Positions 10,013-20,170 of a DNA stretch of 64,000 nucleotides are shown here, piece after piece (positions within the stretch are counted from its first letter, which is position 1; every line of letters begins with the position of its first letter). Under the pieces are notes generated by a model. The model ran no database searches. It was not told the DNA's origin and worked only from the letters and a program-made list of their open reading frames with translations. The stretch spans positions 1,001,501 to 1,065,500 of the forward strand of contig CP054675.1 in the NCBI GenBank assembly GCA_013348845.1, in the 5' to 3' direction. This DNA comes from Candidatus Tepidiaquacella proteinivora. GTDB lineage: Bacteria; Bacteroidota; Ignavibacteria; Tepidaquicellales; Tepidaquicellaceae. The position numbers and the translations under genes are program-made.

Positions 10013-11452
10013 ATGGATAAAACTACTCCTTTTACTCTAATATACGGGAACGGAATTGGACCTGAAGTTATGGATGCAACGCTCAGAGTACTTAATTCTG
10101 CAAATGCAAAAATCAACCCTGAAGTCATTGAACTTGATTATAATTCTTTGATAAAAGAAGATGAAATAAAATTTCCTGATTCTTTTTGGGAATCAATAAA
10201 GAGAACAAAGATTTTTTTAAAAGCTCCCTTAAATGAATCAGAAAATAAATACAGAAGAATAGATAGATTCATTAAGGCAAAACTTTCCCTATATAAAAGT
10301 ATTTTTCCTTTTCATCAGTATATTCCACTAACAGAAAAACAAAATCAAAACTCAGATATCTTAATAATAACATACGATTTAACTTCTAATCCAACTTTTC
10401 AATATAGACAGACACAAAATGTTTTTCATTACACAACATCTATTAATGTACCAGATGTAACAAAAATTGTTCAGGAAACATATCAAATTGCTTCAGAAAA
10501 TAACAAGAATAAAATATCATACATAATCAGTCAAAATAACATCAATTTAGAAGACGAATTATTTATTAATACCTTAACTAAATTATCAAAAGAATACCCA
10601 AATATAAAAACAGAATTCATTTCCTGTAAAAGATTCTTTTATAATTTAACTGATAACATTGATAATTTAGAAATTATTTTAATCCAAAATAATCTTTTTT
10701 TATTAATATTAGATTTTTTATTCAGAAATAAAAATTTAGAAGGTTTATATAGTATTGCTCAATTCGGAGAACAATATTCTGTATTTCAATCCCTACAGGA
10801 CTCTATGCCTGAAATTGCCGGGAAAAATCTTGCCAACCCTACCGGTTTAATTATGGCTTCTGTTTTACTGTTAAATTTTATAGGGCAAACAGAAACTGCA
10901 TATAAAATTTATAATGCGGTTTTAAAAACAATAGCAGAAGGGATCCATACCAGAGATATTTATAAAGAAGGAATTAGCAAAGAACTGGTTGGGACGCAAG
11001 AATTTGCCGACGCAGTTATAAATAGACTTGATTACTCAATAAATAATATAAATCCGCTGATATCATTCCCAAGGAAATATATTGAAGAAAATGAAGATAT
11101 TGCTTATGTATCCAAAGAGAATAAGGAACTGATTGGTGTTGACATATATTTAGACTGGATAAAAGGAACTGCAACTGATTTAGGTGATATGGTAAAAAAG
11201 ATAGCAACAGAAAATCTAAGATTAGAATTCATTAGCAATAAAGGAAAAATTGTTTATCCGAATGATAATATCGAAACTCTATATAGTGACCAATGGTTAT
11301 GCAGATATTTAAGAAAAGATATCATAAATGTGATTAAACAACCTGAAATCACCGATCTGATTAGTAAACTTTATGATACAGGATTTGAAATCATAAAAAT
11401 TGAATTACTTTATAATTTTGACGGTAAACCGGGATATTTTAATATCAAATAA
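10013..11452 (+). CDS. Isocitrate/isopropylmalate dehydrogenase-family protein, catalytic residues apparently lost
   Basis: A 479-residue protein. The start (FTLIYGNGIGPEVMDATLRV), the block IAGKNLANPTGLIMASVLLL and TIAEGIHTRDIY place it in the decarboxylating dehydrogenase family. The extra C-terminal domain (GVDIYLDWIKGTATDLGDMV, ISNKGKIVYP, DQWLCRYL) matches the long Thermus-type NAD(P) isocitrate dehydrogenases. Key motifs are eroded. The metal-binding NLFGDILSD block reads NNLFLLILDF. The ENTE segment is unrecognisable (TYDLTSNPTFQYRQ). The substrate Arg cluster is not visible. I infer a non-catalytic or repurposed paralogue. It sits at the head of a plus-strand group 14 nt before the pterin dehydratase gene. 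Confidence 0.8.
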   Translation: MDKTTPFTLIYGNGIGPEVMDATLRVLNSANAKINPEVIELDYNSLIKEDEIKFPDSFWESIKRTKIFLKAPLNESENKYRRIDRFIKAKLSLYKSIFPFHQYIPLTEKQNQNSDILIITYDLTSNPTFQYRQTQNVFHYTTSINVPDVTKIVQETYQIASENNKNKISYIISQNNINLEDELFINTLTKLSKEYPNIKTEFISCKRFFYNLTDNIDNLEIILIQNNLFLLILDFLFRNKNLEGLYSIAQFGEQYSVFQSLQDSMPEIAGKNLANPTGLIMASVLLLNFIGQTETAYKIYNAVLKTIAEGIHTRDIYKEGISKELVGTQEFADAVINRLDYSINNINPLISFPRKYIEENEDIAYVSKENKELIGVDIYLDWIKGTATDLGDMVKKIATENLRLEFISNKGKIVYPNDNIETLYSDQWLCRYLRKDIINVIKQPEITDLISKLYDTGFEIIKIELLYNFDGKPGYFNIK

Positions 11453-11466
11453 ATAAATTCCTATAT

Positions 11467-11745
11467 ATGGATTTGAACAAACAAAATTTATATCTGGAAT
11501 ATCCTCACGGATGGAATGAAAAAGATAACCATTTAATAAAAACTTTTAAAACAAAGAGTTTCGCTCACACTCTTTCTTTAGCAATGGCTATAGGTGCGCT
11601 ATGTCAGCAATTTGACCATCACCCTGATTATATGCTAATAAAATATTCAGAACTTGAAGTATCTTTTTCAACTCACACTGTTAAAAGCATAACGGAAAAG
11701 GATATTAACATAGCAAGAGAAATAGAAAATTTAGGAATTGCTTAA
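11467..11745 (+). CDS. phhB: Pterin-4a-carbinolamine dehydratase
   Basis: A 92-residue protein with the family signature FDHHPDY followed by a conserved Tyr/Phe and a Thr-His (STHTVKSITEKD), the HHP motif being the active site. It dehydrates 4a-hydroxytetrahydropterin during recycling of the cofactor of aromatic amino acid hydroxylases; many bacteria keep it for other pterin chemistry. No phenylalanine hydroxylase is visible in this window. Its last 8 nt overlap the next gene, which starts at a TTG codon, so the two are likely translationally coupled although the functions do not obviously connect. Confidence 0.93.
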   Translation: MDLNKQNLYLEYPHGWNEKDNHLIKTFKTKSFAHTLSLAMAIGALCQQFDHHPDYMLIKYSELEVSFSTHTVKSITEKDINIAREIENLGIA

Positions 11746-12859
11746 AGAAATTATTAAATATTTTTTCTCGATTGGTACATTAACCTTTGGGGGTCCGCTT
11801 GCAATAATTGATGCAATAAGAAAAGATGTTGTACTCAAGAAAAAATGGATAGATTCAAATGAATTTGAAAACATAATAGGATATTCTCAAATTGCGCCCG
11901 GAGCTTATGCTTATCAGGTTGCAATGTATGTTGGTTATAATCTCGCAAAAATGCCGGGAGCATTATTAGCAGGTTTCTTTTTAGTGCTTCCATCATTTTT
12001 ATTAATGTTAATTCTTTCTTTCTTTTATTCCAATTATAAAGATATAAACTATATTCAGTATGCTATTTACGGAATCGCACCAGTAATAACAGCTATTATA
12101 ACACACTCGGGAATAAATCTTATGTTTACGCTTTTAAAAAAAGATTTATTTTTATATATATTATTTTTTGCTTCAATCTTCTTAACAATTTTCTTTAATG
12201 TTCAGATAATCTATATAATAATTGCTTCAGCTTTTATTTCACTAATATATTATACTATAATTTATAAAAATAGAATATTATCACTATTCCCCGCATTACT
12301 AATGATATTTCTTTTATTTAAAAATTATACAAATGCATCATTAGATAAACTCGCTTTATTATTTATTAAAATAGGTGCATTAACCTATGGCAGTGGATTT
12401 GTAATAGTAGGAGTATTAAGACAGGAAGTTGTTGACAATTTTCATTGGTTAACATCAAAAGAATTTCTCGACGGACTTATATTAGGACAAATTACACCGG
12501 GTCCTGTTGTCATCACATCCACATTCATCGGTTATATTACCTCAGGTATTCCAGGTGCTATTGTTGCGACAATAAGTATTTTTCTACCTACTACAATTTT
12601 CGTTTTAATTATAGCCAAATATATTTATAAAATCAGAAATTATTTCTACATCAAAGCATTAATTAAGGGTGCAAACGCAGGTGCTTTAGGAGCAATAATA
12701 TCAACTGCATATTTTATTGCTATGGATTCAATTAATGATTATTTTACTATTGGTTTTTTATTATCAGCTTTTTTAATTTTGAGTTTGACAAAAATAAAAC
12801 CAATATTTTTAATTATATTCTTTGGACTGCTTGGAGTACTAATAAAGATAATTATGTGA
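11738..12859 (+). CDS. chrA: ChrA-family (CHR) transporter, two-domain form
   Basis: A 373-residue inner-membrane protein built of two homologous halves. Half one carries FFSIGTLTFGGPLAIIDAI, WIDSNEFENIIGYSQIAPG and MPGALLAGFFLVLPSFLL. Half two carries FIKIGALTYGSGFVIVGVL, WLTSKEFLDGLILGQITPGP and GIPGAIVATISIFLPTTIF. These are the paired GGP / QxxPGP motifs of the CHR family. Known members export chromate, but many of broad phylogeny have untested substrates, so chromate export is a family-level guess. Start chosen: TTG at 11738, overlapping the end of phhB by 8 nt; no nearby ATG preserves the conserved N-terminus. Confidence 0.88.
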   Translation: MLKEIIKYFFSIGTLTFGGPLAIIDAIRKDVVLKKKWIDSNEFENIIGYSQIAPGAYAYQVAMYVGYNLAKMPGALLAGFFLVLPSFLLMLILSFFYSNYKDINYIQYAIYGIAPVITAIITHSGINLMFTLLKKDLFLYILFFASIFLTIFFNVQIIYIIIASAFISLIYYTIIYKNRILSLFPALLMIFLLFKNYTNASLDKLALLFIKIGALTYGSGFVIVGVLRQEVVDNFHWLTSKEFLDGLILGQITPGPVVITSTFIGYITSGIPGAIVATISIFLPTTIFVLIIAKYIYKIRNYFYIKALIKGANAGALGAIISTAYFIAMDSINDYFTIGFLLSAFLILSLTKIKPIFLIIFFGLLGVLIKIIM

Positions 12860-12904
12860 ATACTTCATAAGGAACATATATTTTTAATATAAAGTTAAAT
12901 TAAT

Positions 12905-13696
12905 ATGAAAAACAAAAATAATACTTTTATAATTTTTCTACTTCTTTTAATTTTATCCTATACTCCATTGTATTCACAGTTCAATAATTATCCTTCTTTT
13001 TACATTGGCATAGGAACTGGTTTACAATCATATATTGGTGGTGATTTTGGTAAAGCATATTCTTTGAGGTTTTTCAGCAGATATAATTATGATGATGATT
13101 ATTATTATTACAATAGAGAATATTATAATGATAATAGAGATATAATAAGTCCATTGGGTTTCGATATAAATGCCGGATTGAATATAAGTAACCATCTTGC
13201 ATTAGAATTCGAAACTTCTTTTATATGGCATTTCCACGGATGGCCTGACAGGCAATATGAAACGGGCACGATTGGGAATTTAGATTACATTGACAAATTT
13301 GATGATTCTTTCCTGTTTGCAAACCCATATATAATCAGTTTAAAAATATATCCTTTTAATAGAATATTAGGTCTTTACTTATCTACCGGTTTTGGTTGGT
13401 TATATGTAAAAGAAAAAATGGACAGAGTCAGGGAATATTATGATTATTCATATTATAATTACTACAATTACAGATATACCTATCTGATAAAAACTTATAG
13501 CGATTCCAAGTGGTGCACTGGTTTTAAACTTGCGATAGGATTAACTTTTCCAACATTTGAATATTTATCGGGAGAAATTGAATTAAGATATACTAACTTT
13601 TATCCGGAAAAGAATTTATCAAGCCCACTTTTAATTAATAGAGTACCGAATATCGGAAACATAGCATTGATTTCTAAACTCTATTTATCATTCTAA
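12905..13696 (+). CDS. Outer-membrane beta-barrel protein, Tyr-rich
   Basis: A 263-residue protein with a signal peptide (MKNKNNTFIIFLLLLILSYTPLYSQ) and alternating hydrophobic strands ending FIALISKLYLSF-like (NIALISKLYLSF), an aromatic C-terminus typical of outer-membrane barrels. Two loops are extremely rich in Tyr, Asp and Asn (around residues 55-80 and 178-192, with runs such as DDDYYYYNREYYNDN). It resembles the porin-like small barrels common in Bacteroidota/Ignavibacteria. Function is unknown. Confidence 0.75.
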   Translation: MKNKNNTFIIFLLLLILSYTPLYSQFNNYPSFYIGIGTGLQSYIGGDFGKAYSLRFFSRYNYDDDYYYYNREYYNDNRDIISPLGFDINAGLNISNHLALEFETSFIWHFHGWPDRQYETGTIGNLDYIDKFDDSFLFANPYIISLKIYPFNRILGLYLSTGFGWLYVKEKMDRVREYYDYSYYNYYNYRYTYLIKTYSDSKWCTGFKLAIGLTFPTFEYLSGEIELRYTNFYPEKNLSSPLLINRVPNIGNIALISKLYLSF

Positions 13697-13833
13697 TTAA
13701 AATCTGAAATACACAAAAATATTTTACTAATACAGATTAATATTACTTTACTTGAATAAATAATTCTTTTATCCCAAATTCTATATACATTTAATATTGA
13801 TATTAAAATAAGCATATTTATAAAAATTTTTTT

Positions 13834-15945
13834 ATGATAGAACTACCAGAAAAAATCCAATTATTAAAGGATTTTGTTGAGTTAAATTATGAAGAATGGA
13901 AAAAGTTTGTTGAAGAAGAATTAAAAGGAATTCCTTTTGATAAAAAACTTGTCACAAAAACTTACGAGGGTATTGATTTAAAACCTATCTATAATATTGA
14001 TGACATAAAAAATCTTGAACAACTGAAATCAAGACCTGGTTATCCCGATTTCATCAGATGTACGAAAATAAGTGGATATTTAATTGAGAATTGGAATATT
14101 CATCAATCCATACATAATACATTACCGGAAGATTTTAATAATATTCTTTCACATAATTTAAAATATGGCCAAAATTGTATTTATTTATATCCTGACTGGT
14201 ACTCGATAAGTAATCTTAATCCACCATCCCATTACACAAAAGAACATTATTACAACGGATTATCCATTTTCCATCATTCTGATTTTGATAATATTTTTAA
14301 AAATATTGATATCTACAAATATCCAGTTTATATTAAGACAGGTTTCAATGGCTTACCAATTTTTGTGCTATTCTATACGTTTTTAAAGAAACACGGACTT
14401 GACTTTAATAAAATTAAAGGTGGACTTTATACCGACCCTTATGAACATTTAGTACTTTATGGGAGCTTACCTGATTCTTTAAAAAATACTTTTGATTCAC
14501 TTGCTATTTTAACAGATTGGATTTCTAATAATTCAGATAATTTCAAAACAATTAATGTTAGCGGTCTTCCTTATCATAATTCAGGAGCGACAACAATTCA
14601 AGAATTAGCGTATTGTTTTGCAACTGCTATTGAGTACATTAATAATTTACTTGAGAGGAATCTTGATATTAATAAAATTGCAAGAAGTTTTACTTTCACA
14701 TTTGGGATTGGTCCTTTTTATTTTATGGAAATCGCAAAGCTGAGAGCAGCAAGAATGTTGTGGAGTAAGATTATCGCGTCTTATGGGGGAAATGAAGATT
14801 CCAGAAAAATTCATATCACATCTGTTACTTCTACATATAATAAAAGTATATTAGATCCTTATGTTAATATCTTAAGAACAATAACAGAAACTTTCTCTGC
14901 CGTTTTAGGTGGTGCAAACAGTATTCAAACAGCACCATTTGATGAGAGTATAAGATTACCTGATGAATTTTCGCAACACATTGCAAGGAATGTGCAAATT
15001 ATTTTAAATAGCGAAGCAAATCTGTACAGGTTAATAGATCCTGCAGGTGGTTCTTATTTTGTAGAGTATTTAACAAATCAAATAGCACAAAACACATATA
15101 AGCATATTAAGGAAATAATTTCTAAAGGGGGGTTTTTACATTTACTTAAAAATGAAATAATCCAAAAAGAAATTGAAAAGATACATGAATTAAAAGTTAA
15201 TGATTTTGCTAAAAGAAAATACATCCTTGTAGGAGTTAACAAATACTCAAATACTAATGAAAAAAGACTTGAAAGCAACAATCAGGATTTTGATTATATT
15301 TATCAAAAAAGATATAATGACTTACAGAAAATCAAAGAATCACAAAATAATTCAGAAAGAATTTCAACAATAAACAAGGAAAACATTTTAAAAGAAATAG
15401 ATAAGGAATTCATAACAGAATTAACAATAGAAGATATTTTCAATTTCATAAAATCACCTTCTCAGGAAATTTTAAAAATTAAAACAATAAAACAAAAAAG
15501 ATTAGCGGAAATATTCGAGGTATTAAGAGAAGTAACCAACGAAATAAAATTGAAGAGAGGAAAAGCACCCGTGGTTTTTCTTGCAACTATGGGATCTCTT
15601 AAAGAATACAAGGCAAGAGCTGAATTTTCAAGAGAGTTTTTCGAAGTTGGTGGTTTTAATGTAATTACTGGAAAAGGATATAACTCAGCAGAAGAAGCCA
15701 TAAAAGATGCGTTAAAAAATTCTCCTGAAATAATCGTTATTTGCTCTACTGATGAATTATATAAAGAATTTGTTCCTCAAATTACAACAGAATTAAGCAG
15801 AAATAAGATTAAAATAATCCTTGTTCTTGCAGGCTATCCTGAAGAGCAGGTCGAACATTATAAAAAATTGGGAATAGATGAATTTATATATCTGGGAGTT
15901 AATGCATTTGAAACTTTAAACAATATTATTAAAAGGATTATTTGA
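13834..15945 (+). CDS. mutA: Methylmalonyl-CoA mutase, small (non-B12-binding) subunit
   Basis: A 703-residue protein with the (beta/alpha)8 mutase barrel ([77 protein letters not shown]) followed by a C-terminal Rossmann domain. In that domain the cobalamin motif DxHxxG is absent: the place of the large subunit's DGHDRG reads SLKEYK. That is the normal state for the structural small subunit of the heterodimeric enzyme, which partners MutB to interconvert methylmalonyl-CoA and succinyl-CoA. The large-subunit gene starts 26 nt downstream, and the GTPase chaperone MeaB is encoded 2 kb further on. Confidence 0.95.
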   Translation: MIELPEKIQLLKDFVELNYEEWKKFVEEELKGIPFDKKLVTKTYEGIDLKPIYNIDDIKNLEQLKSRPGYPDFIRCTKISGYLIENWNIHQSIHNTLPEDFNNILSHNLKYGQNCIYLYPDWYSISNLNPPSHYTKEHYYNGLSIFHHSDFDNIFKNIDIYKYPVYIKTGFNGLPIFVLFYTFLKKHGLDFNKIKGGLYTDPYEHLVLYGSLPDSLKNTFDSLAILTDWISNNSDNFKTINVSGLPYHNSGATTIQELAYCFATAIEYINNLLERNLDINKIARSFTFTFGIGPFYFMEIAKLRAARMLWSKIIASYGGNEDSRKIHITSVTSTYNKSILDPYVNILRTITETFSAVLGGANSIQTAPFDESIRLPDEFSQHIARNVQIILNSEANLYRLIDPAGGSYFVEYLTNQIAQNTYKHIKEIISKGGFLHLLKNEIIQKEIEKIHELKVNDFAKRKYILVGVNKYSNTNEKRLESNNQDFDYIYQKRYNDLQKIKESQNNSERISTINKENILKEIDKEFITELTIEDIFNFIKSPSQEILKIKTIKQKRLAEIFEVLREVTNEIKLKRGKAPVVFLATMGSLKEYKARAEFSREFFEVGGFNVITGKGYNSAEEAIKDALKNSPEIIVICSTDELYKEFVPQITTELSRNKIKIILVLAGYPEEQVEHYKKLGIDEFIYLGVNAFETLNNIIKRII

Positions 15946-15971
15946 AAGTATTTTTATGATTTATTAATATT

Positions 15972-18167
15972 ATGTCAAAGGATAAAATAAATATACCTGA
16001 CTTTTCTAAAATAGATTTAGATTTTAAAACAGATAATGTTCCTTTCAAGGAATGGGAAAAAAATTTTGAAAAACAAACAGGAAAAAGCTTTGATGATTTT
16101 ATTTGGAATACTTTGGAACAAATACCTGTTAAACCAGTTTACGATTTTGATGACATAAAACACTGTGAGCATTTAAAATTCTATTCGGGTATTCCCCCAT
16201 ACCTTAGAGGACCTTATGCAACTATGTATGTACAGAAACCATGGACAATAAGACAATATGCCGGTTTCTCAACAGCCGAAGAAAGTAATGCGTTTTACAG
16301 AAGAAATTTAGCTGCTGGTCAGATGGGGCTTTCAGTTGCGTTTGATTTAGCAACTCATCGCGGGTATGATTCAGACCATCCAAGAGTAATTAGTGATGTC
16401 GGTAAAGCAGGGGTTGCGGTTGATTCTGTCGAGGATATGAAAATACTTTTTTCCGGTATCCCATTAGATAAAATGTCTGTTTCTATGACAATGAATGGTG
16501 CAGTCCTTCCTGTTATGGCTTTTTACATAGTAGCTGCAGAAGAACAAGGTGTAAAATGGGAACAATTAACCGGCACAATACAAAATGATATTCTAAAGGA
16601 ATACATGGTCAGGAATACTTATATTTATCCCCCTGAACCTTCTATGAGAATAATAGCGGATATTTTTAAATTCACATCCCGTTATATGCCTAAATTTAAC
16701 AGTATAAGTATTTCTGGTTATCATATGCAGGAAGCAGGTGCAACAGCAGATTTGGAAATGGCATATACCCTATCAGATGGATTAGAATATTTAAGAGTAG
16801 GTATTAATGCTGGATTAAATGTTGATGACTTTGCACCAAGGATATCATTTTTCTGGGCAGAAGGAATGAACTATTTTATGGAAATCGCTAAATTGAGAGC
16901 AGCAAGAGTTATTTGGGCTAAACTTGTAAAAATGTTTAACCCCAAAAATCCTAAATCAATGGCTTTAAGAACTCATTCTCAAACATCAGGCTGGAGTTTA
17001 ACTGAACAAGACCCTTATAATAATATAATAAGAACCTGTATAGAAGCATTATCTGCAATATTAGGACATACACAATCATTACACACAAATTCTCTTGATG
17101 AAGCAATTTCTTTACCAACTGATTTTTCAGCAAGAATTGCAAGAAATACTCAGTTATTTTTACAAGAAGAAACCTATATCACAAAAGTAATTGACCCGTG
17201 GGGCGGTTCTTACCTTATTGAATATTTAACAGATAAATTAATAAATAAAGGTTGGGAACATATAAAAGAAATCGAATCTTTAGGCGGGATGACCAGAGCA
17301 ATAGAATCAGGTATTCCAAAACTCCGAATAGAAGAAGCTGCTGCAAGACGGCAGGCAAGAATTGATTCAGGACAGGAAATAATAGTTGGTGTAAATAAAT
17401 ATACGCTTGAAAAAGAAAAGCCAATAGAAATTCTTGAAGTAGATAATACAGCAGTAAGAGAAATACAGATAAAGCGAATAAAAGAAATAAAATCCAAAAG
17501 AAACGAAGATGAAGTAAAAAGTTGCCTTGAAGAACTGACGAAATGCGCAGAGACAGGGGAAGGAAATTTGCTTGAACTCTCGATAAAAGCAGCACGTGCC
17601 AGAGCCACATTAGGAGAAATATCATTTGCATTAGAAAAAGTTTGGGGAAGGTATCAAACAATGACAAAAACAATATCAGGTATTTACAGCACCGAATACA
17701 GTGCTGGCGATGAAATCAAAATAAATCAAGTAAGAAAACTTACGAATGAATTTGAAAAAAGAGAGGGCCGCAGGCCGAGAATTCTTATTGCTAAAATGGG
17801 ACAGGATGGTCATGACCGTGGCGCTAAAGTTGTTGCTACTGCTTATGCAGATATGGGCTTTGATGTTGATATTGGTCCTTTATTTCAAACTCCGGAAGAA
17901 ACTGCAAAACAGGCAGTAGAGAATGATGTCCACATTATTGGTATGAGTTCTCTTGCTGGTGGCCATAAAACGCTATTACCAGCGCTTGTACAAGAATTGA
18001 AAAAATTAAATAGAGAAGATATAATAATTATTTGTGGTGGAGTAATCCCTCCTCAGGATTATGACTTCCTGTTTAAAAATGGTGCTTCTGCTATTTTTGG
18101 TCCCGGGACAAAAATTCCTGATGCAGCATTAAAAATAATGGAAATATTAAACAAATCCTTACACTAA
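15972..18167 (+). CDS. mutB: Methylmalonyl-CoA mutase, large catalytic subunit
   Basis: A 731-residue protein of normal length. The barrel contains the conserved segments [71 protein letters not shown] and [13 protein letters not shown]. The C-terminal cobalamin domain has the base-off motif DGHDRG with the cobalt-ligand His at residue 614, then [15 protein letters not shown] and GGVIPPQDY. It catalyses the adenosylcobalamin-dependent rearrangement between (R)-methylmalonyl-CoA and succinyl-CoA in propionate metabolism. It is followed by a strong bidirectional terminator. Confidence 0.98.
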   Translation: MSKDKINIPDFSKIDLDFKTDNVPFKEWEKNFEKQTGKSFDDFIWNTLEQIPVKPVYDFDDIKHCEHLKFYSGIPPYLRGPYATMYVQKPWTIRQYAGFSTAEESNAFYRRNLAAGQMGLSVAFDLATHRGYDSDHPRVISDVGKAGVAVDSVEDMKILFSGIPLDKMSVSMTMNGAVLPVMAFYIVAAEEQGVKWEQLTGTIQNDILKEYMVRNTYIYPPEPSMRIIADIFKFTSRYMPKFNSISISGYHMQEAGATADLEMAYTLSDGLEYLRVGINAGLNVDDFAPRISFFWAEGMNYFMEIAKLRAARVIWAKLVKMFNPKNPKSMALRTHSQTSGWSLTEQDPYNNIIRTCIEALSAILGHTQSLHTNSLDEAISLPTDFSARIARNTQLFLQEETYITKVIDPWGGSYLIEYLTDKLINKGWEHIKEIESLGGMTRAIESGIPKLRIEEAAARRQARIDSGQEIIVGVNKYTLEKEKPIEILEVDNTAVREIQIKRIKEIKSKRNEDEVKSCLEELTKCAETGEGNLLELSIKAARARATLGEISFALEKVWGRYQTMTKTISGIYSTEYSAGDEIKINQVRKLTNEFEKREGRRPRILIAKMGQDGHDRGAKVVATAYADMGFDVDIGPLFQTPEETAKQAVENDVHIIGMSSLAGGHKTLLPALVQELKKLNREDIIIICGGVIPPQDYDFLFKNGASAIFGPGTKIPDAALKIMEILNKSLH

Positions 18168-18183
18168 AATATTATTAAAAAAT

Positions 18184-18215
18184 AAAAAAGCAGGTTTTGA
18201 ATACCTGCTTTTTTT
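18184..18215. terminator. Bidirectional intrinsic terminator
   Basis: The stem AAAAAAGCAGGT (18184-18195) pairs perfectly with ACCTGCTTTTTT (18203-18214) around a 7-nt loop. A T-run lies on the plus strand (18209-18215) and the matching A-run gives a T-run on the minus strand. It sits 16 nt after mutB and 27 nt beyond the 3' end of the convergent minus-strand gene 18242-19990, so it can end both transcripts. Confidence 0.95.
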
Positions 18216-18241
18216 ATTACAATTAAACTTCCGGATTTCAA

Positions 18242-19990
18242 CTATTTTAGAACAATCATTCGCATTGTTTTAATATAATCACCTGCTTTAAATCTATAAA
18301 AGTAAATACCGGAAGATAATGCGGTGGCATTAAACTCTACAGTATAAAAACCACTATCTTTGTATTCATTAACAAGAGTTTTTACTTCTCTCCCGCTAAT
18401 ATCATAAATGACTAATGATACAAATTCTCTTTGTGAAAGTTCGAAGTCTATTTTGGTTACCGGGTTAAAAGGATTTGGATAATTTTGCGAAATAAATATC
18501 TTAGCTGGTGGTGAAATACTGACAAAATCTTCCAAGTAAAAATACTCATAATTACCATTGAAATCTACCTGTTTAATTGAATATTCATATTGTCCTTTAT
18601 TAAGATTTTTATCTTCGTATCTGTAAATGGTTTGAGTATTTTTTGTACCACTGCCTTTTACAAACCCTATATATTTCCAATGCTCTTTGCCGTATTCACT
18701 TCTAAAGACTTCAAATCCATAATTATTTTCTTCTGATGATGTAACCCATTGAAGCGTTACATCATTTCGGTTCACATAAGCATTAAAGGATGATAGCTTA
18801 ACAGGTAATGGACTATTAAGTGGATTGCCATCTGCAATATTACCACCTACTCCAAATTGAGAAAAAGTAGTTAAACCAGTTCTCTTTATCCTTGGTGCTG
18901 TTGCAGTACCTTCTGCATTTTGATGAGTTCCCTCCATTACCCACTCTGAAGAACTATTCGTCCTTTTTAATACTCTTAACAAAGTATAGTTAGTGGAAGA
19001 AACACCTGTAATACTTCTTGCAAGCAAACTAATATTATATGTTCCACCTTCCAAACCATTACCTGCAGTTAATTGCCACCATGCTTGCTGAGAATAAGAA
19101 TCAACAATATATCCGTCATCATTGAGGGGACCAGCGTTCAGATAACTTGGGTCAGTTGTATATGCTCTTACTCTTAATGTACCACCACTAGTAGGAGCGG
19201 AAGTAAAAGAAATATAGACCTCTCTGAACCGGGTCGTTGTACCAACAGGGAAATGCACATTAGAAACTGTTTCTGCAGCAAACCATCTTGCAAAATTACC
19301 AACTATTCTACCATCATCATAAGATAAAGTTCCTAAATTTGAAGTACTTGAACCTAAAGTAAGAGTATAGTTTCCAGACATAATTATATAACCGCTAATC
19401 ATAGTTAATGTACCCGGTATTGTGCGATTGAATGGGAGTGTAACATTTGCAGAAGCATCCATTGTTAAATTTGCGGGTCCGTCTTCTTCTGGAAATTCAT
19501 CTCCAGCGTAAATCGCCTCAGATATTGAGTATCTTAAAGTGCCATTACTACCATATTTTAAGACCCCATCCATTAATTGTAATTCTCCTCCATCTAACAT
19601 TGATAAAGTACCATTAACTAAACAATCTCCTGTTAATGAAAGGGTTCCTTCTAAGTCCAAGTATCCATCTATAATTAATTGGTTTCCAGAACCTGATACA
19701 GTCAATGTACGTTCGGAATTAACTGTAAGAGTTTTACCACCTGATACGGTAGTCTGATCAATATTTAAATTAATATCTACTGATATATTATGATTTACCG
19801 TAATAACCCCAGCAGTTCTATCGGGGTAATTAGATGCATCTATCCATTGACTACCGTCGTATTGTTCCCATACGATTGAATATTGGGACCAGTTGCCATT
19901 ACCTTTCGTACGGTAGTCACCTGCAGATTGTGAAAATGCATAACTACTGAATAGAAGGATGGCTACGACGATGTAGTTTAAGATTTTCAT
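18242..19990 (-). CDS. Secreted type IX secretion cargo protein with C-terminal sorting domain
   Basis: A 582-residue protein. It has signal peptide MKILNYIVVAILLFSSYAFSQ and an N-terminal beta-helix-like region of repeated short strands (SGGKTLTVNSERTLTVSGSG, IIDGYLDLEGTLSLTGD, LVNGTLSMLDGGELQL). A fibronectin-like region with LSSFNAYVNRNDVTLQWVTS follows. The last 75 residues are a type A T9SS sorting domain: SQNYPNPFNPVTKIDFELS, ISGREVKTLVNEYKDSG, SSGIYFYRFKAGDY. By family it is exported across the outer membrane by the type IX system and anchored or released. The specific role is unknown. It interrupts the mutAB-meaB group on the opposite strand. Confidence 0.88.
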   Translation of the reverse strand: MKILNYIVVAILLFSSYAFSQSAGDYRTKGNGNWSQYSIVWEQYDGSQWIDASNYPDRTAGVITVNHNISVDINLNIDQTTVSGGKTLTVNSERTLTVSGSGNQLIIDGYLDLEGTLSLTGDCLVNGTLSMLDGGELQLMDGVLKYGSNGTLRYSISEAIYAGDEFPEEDGPANLTMDASANVTLPFNRTIPGTLTMISGYIIMSGNYTLTLGSSTSNLGTLSYDDGRIVGNFARWFAAETVSNVHFPVGTTTRFREVYISFTSAPTSGGTLRVRAYTTDPSYLNAGPLNDDGYIVDSYSQQAWWQLTAGNGLEGGTYNISLLARSITGVSSTNYTLLRVLKRTNSSSEWVMEGTHQNAEGTATAPRIKRTGLTTFSQFGVGGNIADGNPLNSPLPVKLSSFNAYVNRNDVTLQWVTSSEENNYGFEVFRSEYGKEHWKYIGFVKGSGTKNTQTIYRYEDKNLNKGQYEYSIKQVDFNGNYEYFYLEDFVSISPPAKIFISQNYPNPFNPVTKIDFELSQREFVSLVIYDISGREVKTLVNEYKDSGFYTVEFNATALSSGIYFYRFKAGDYIKTMRMIVLK

Positions 19991-20170
19991 TTTAAAAGTT
20001 TATTTTTAATAAATATAATTAATTATAAATTTAAAAGCAAATAAGTATTTTCTATTTATCAACATAATTTATATTTTGCCTCTATACAAAACAATCCCCT
20101 CCTTAAAAAAATTCATATCACAACAAATAGAATAGACAAATGAAAATAAAATTCCTATTTTAATTTTGCA

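Noticed and set aside
13697-13833. Cobalamin riboswitch ahead of the B12-dependent mutase genes.
   Set aside because: The stretch is only 137 nt, AT-rich, and shows no B12-box-like sequence.
17210-17673. Minus-strand frames of 132 and 152 codons inside mutB.
   Set aside because: They are antisense to a highly conserved part of methylmalonyl-CoA mutase and have Ser/Leu-rich shadow composition.
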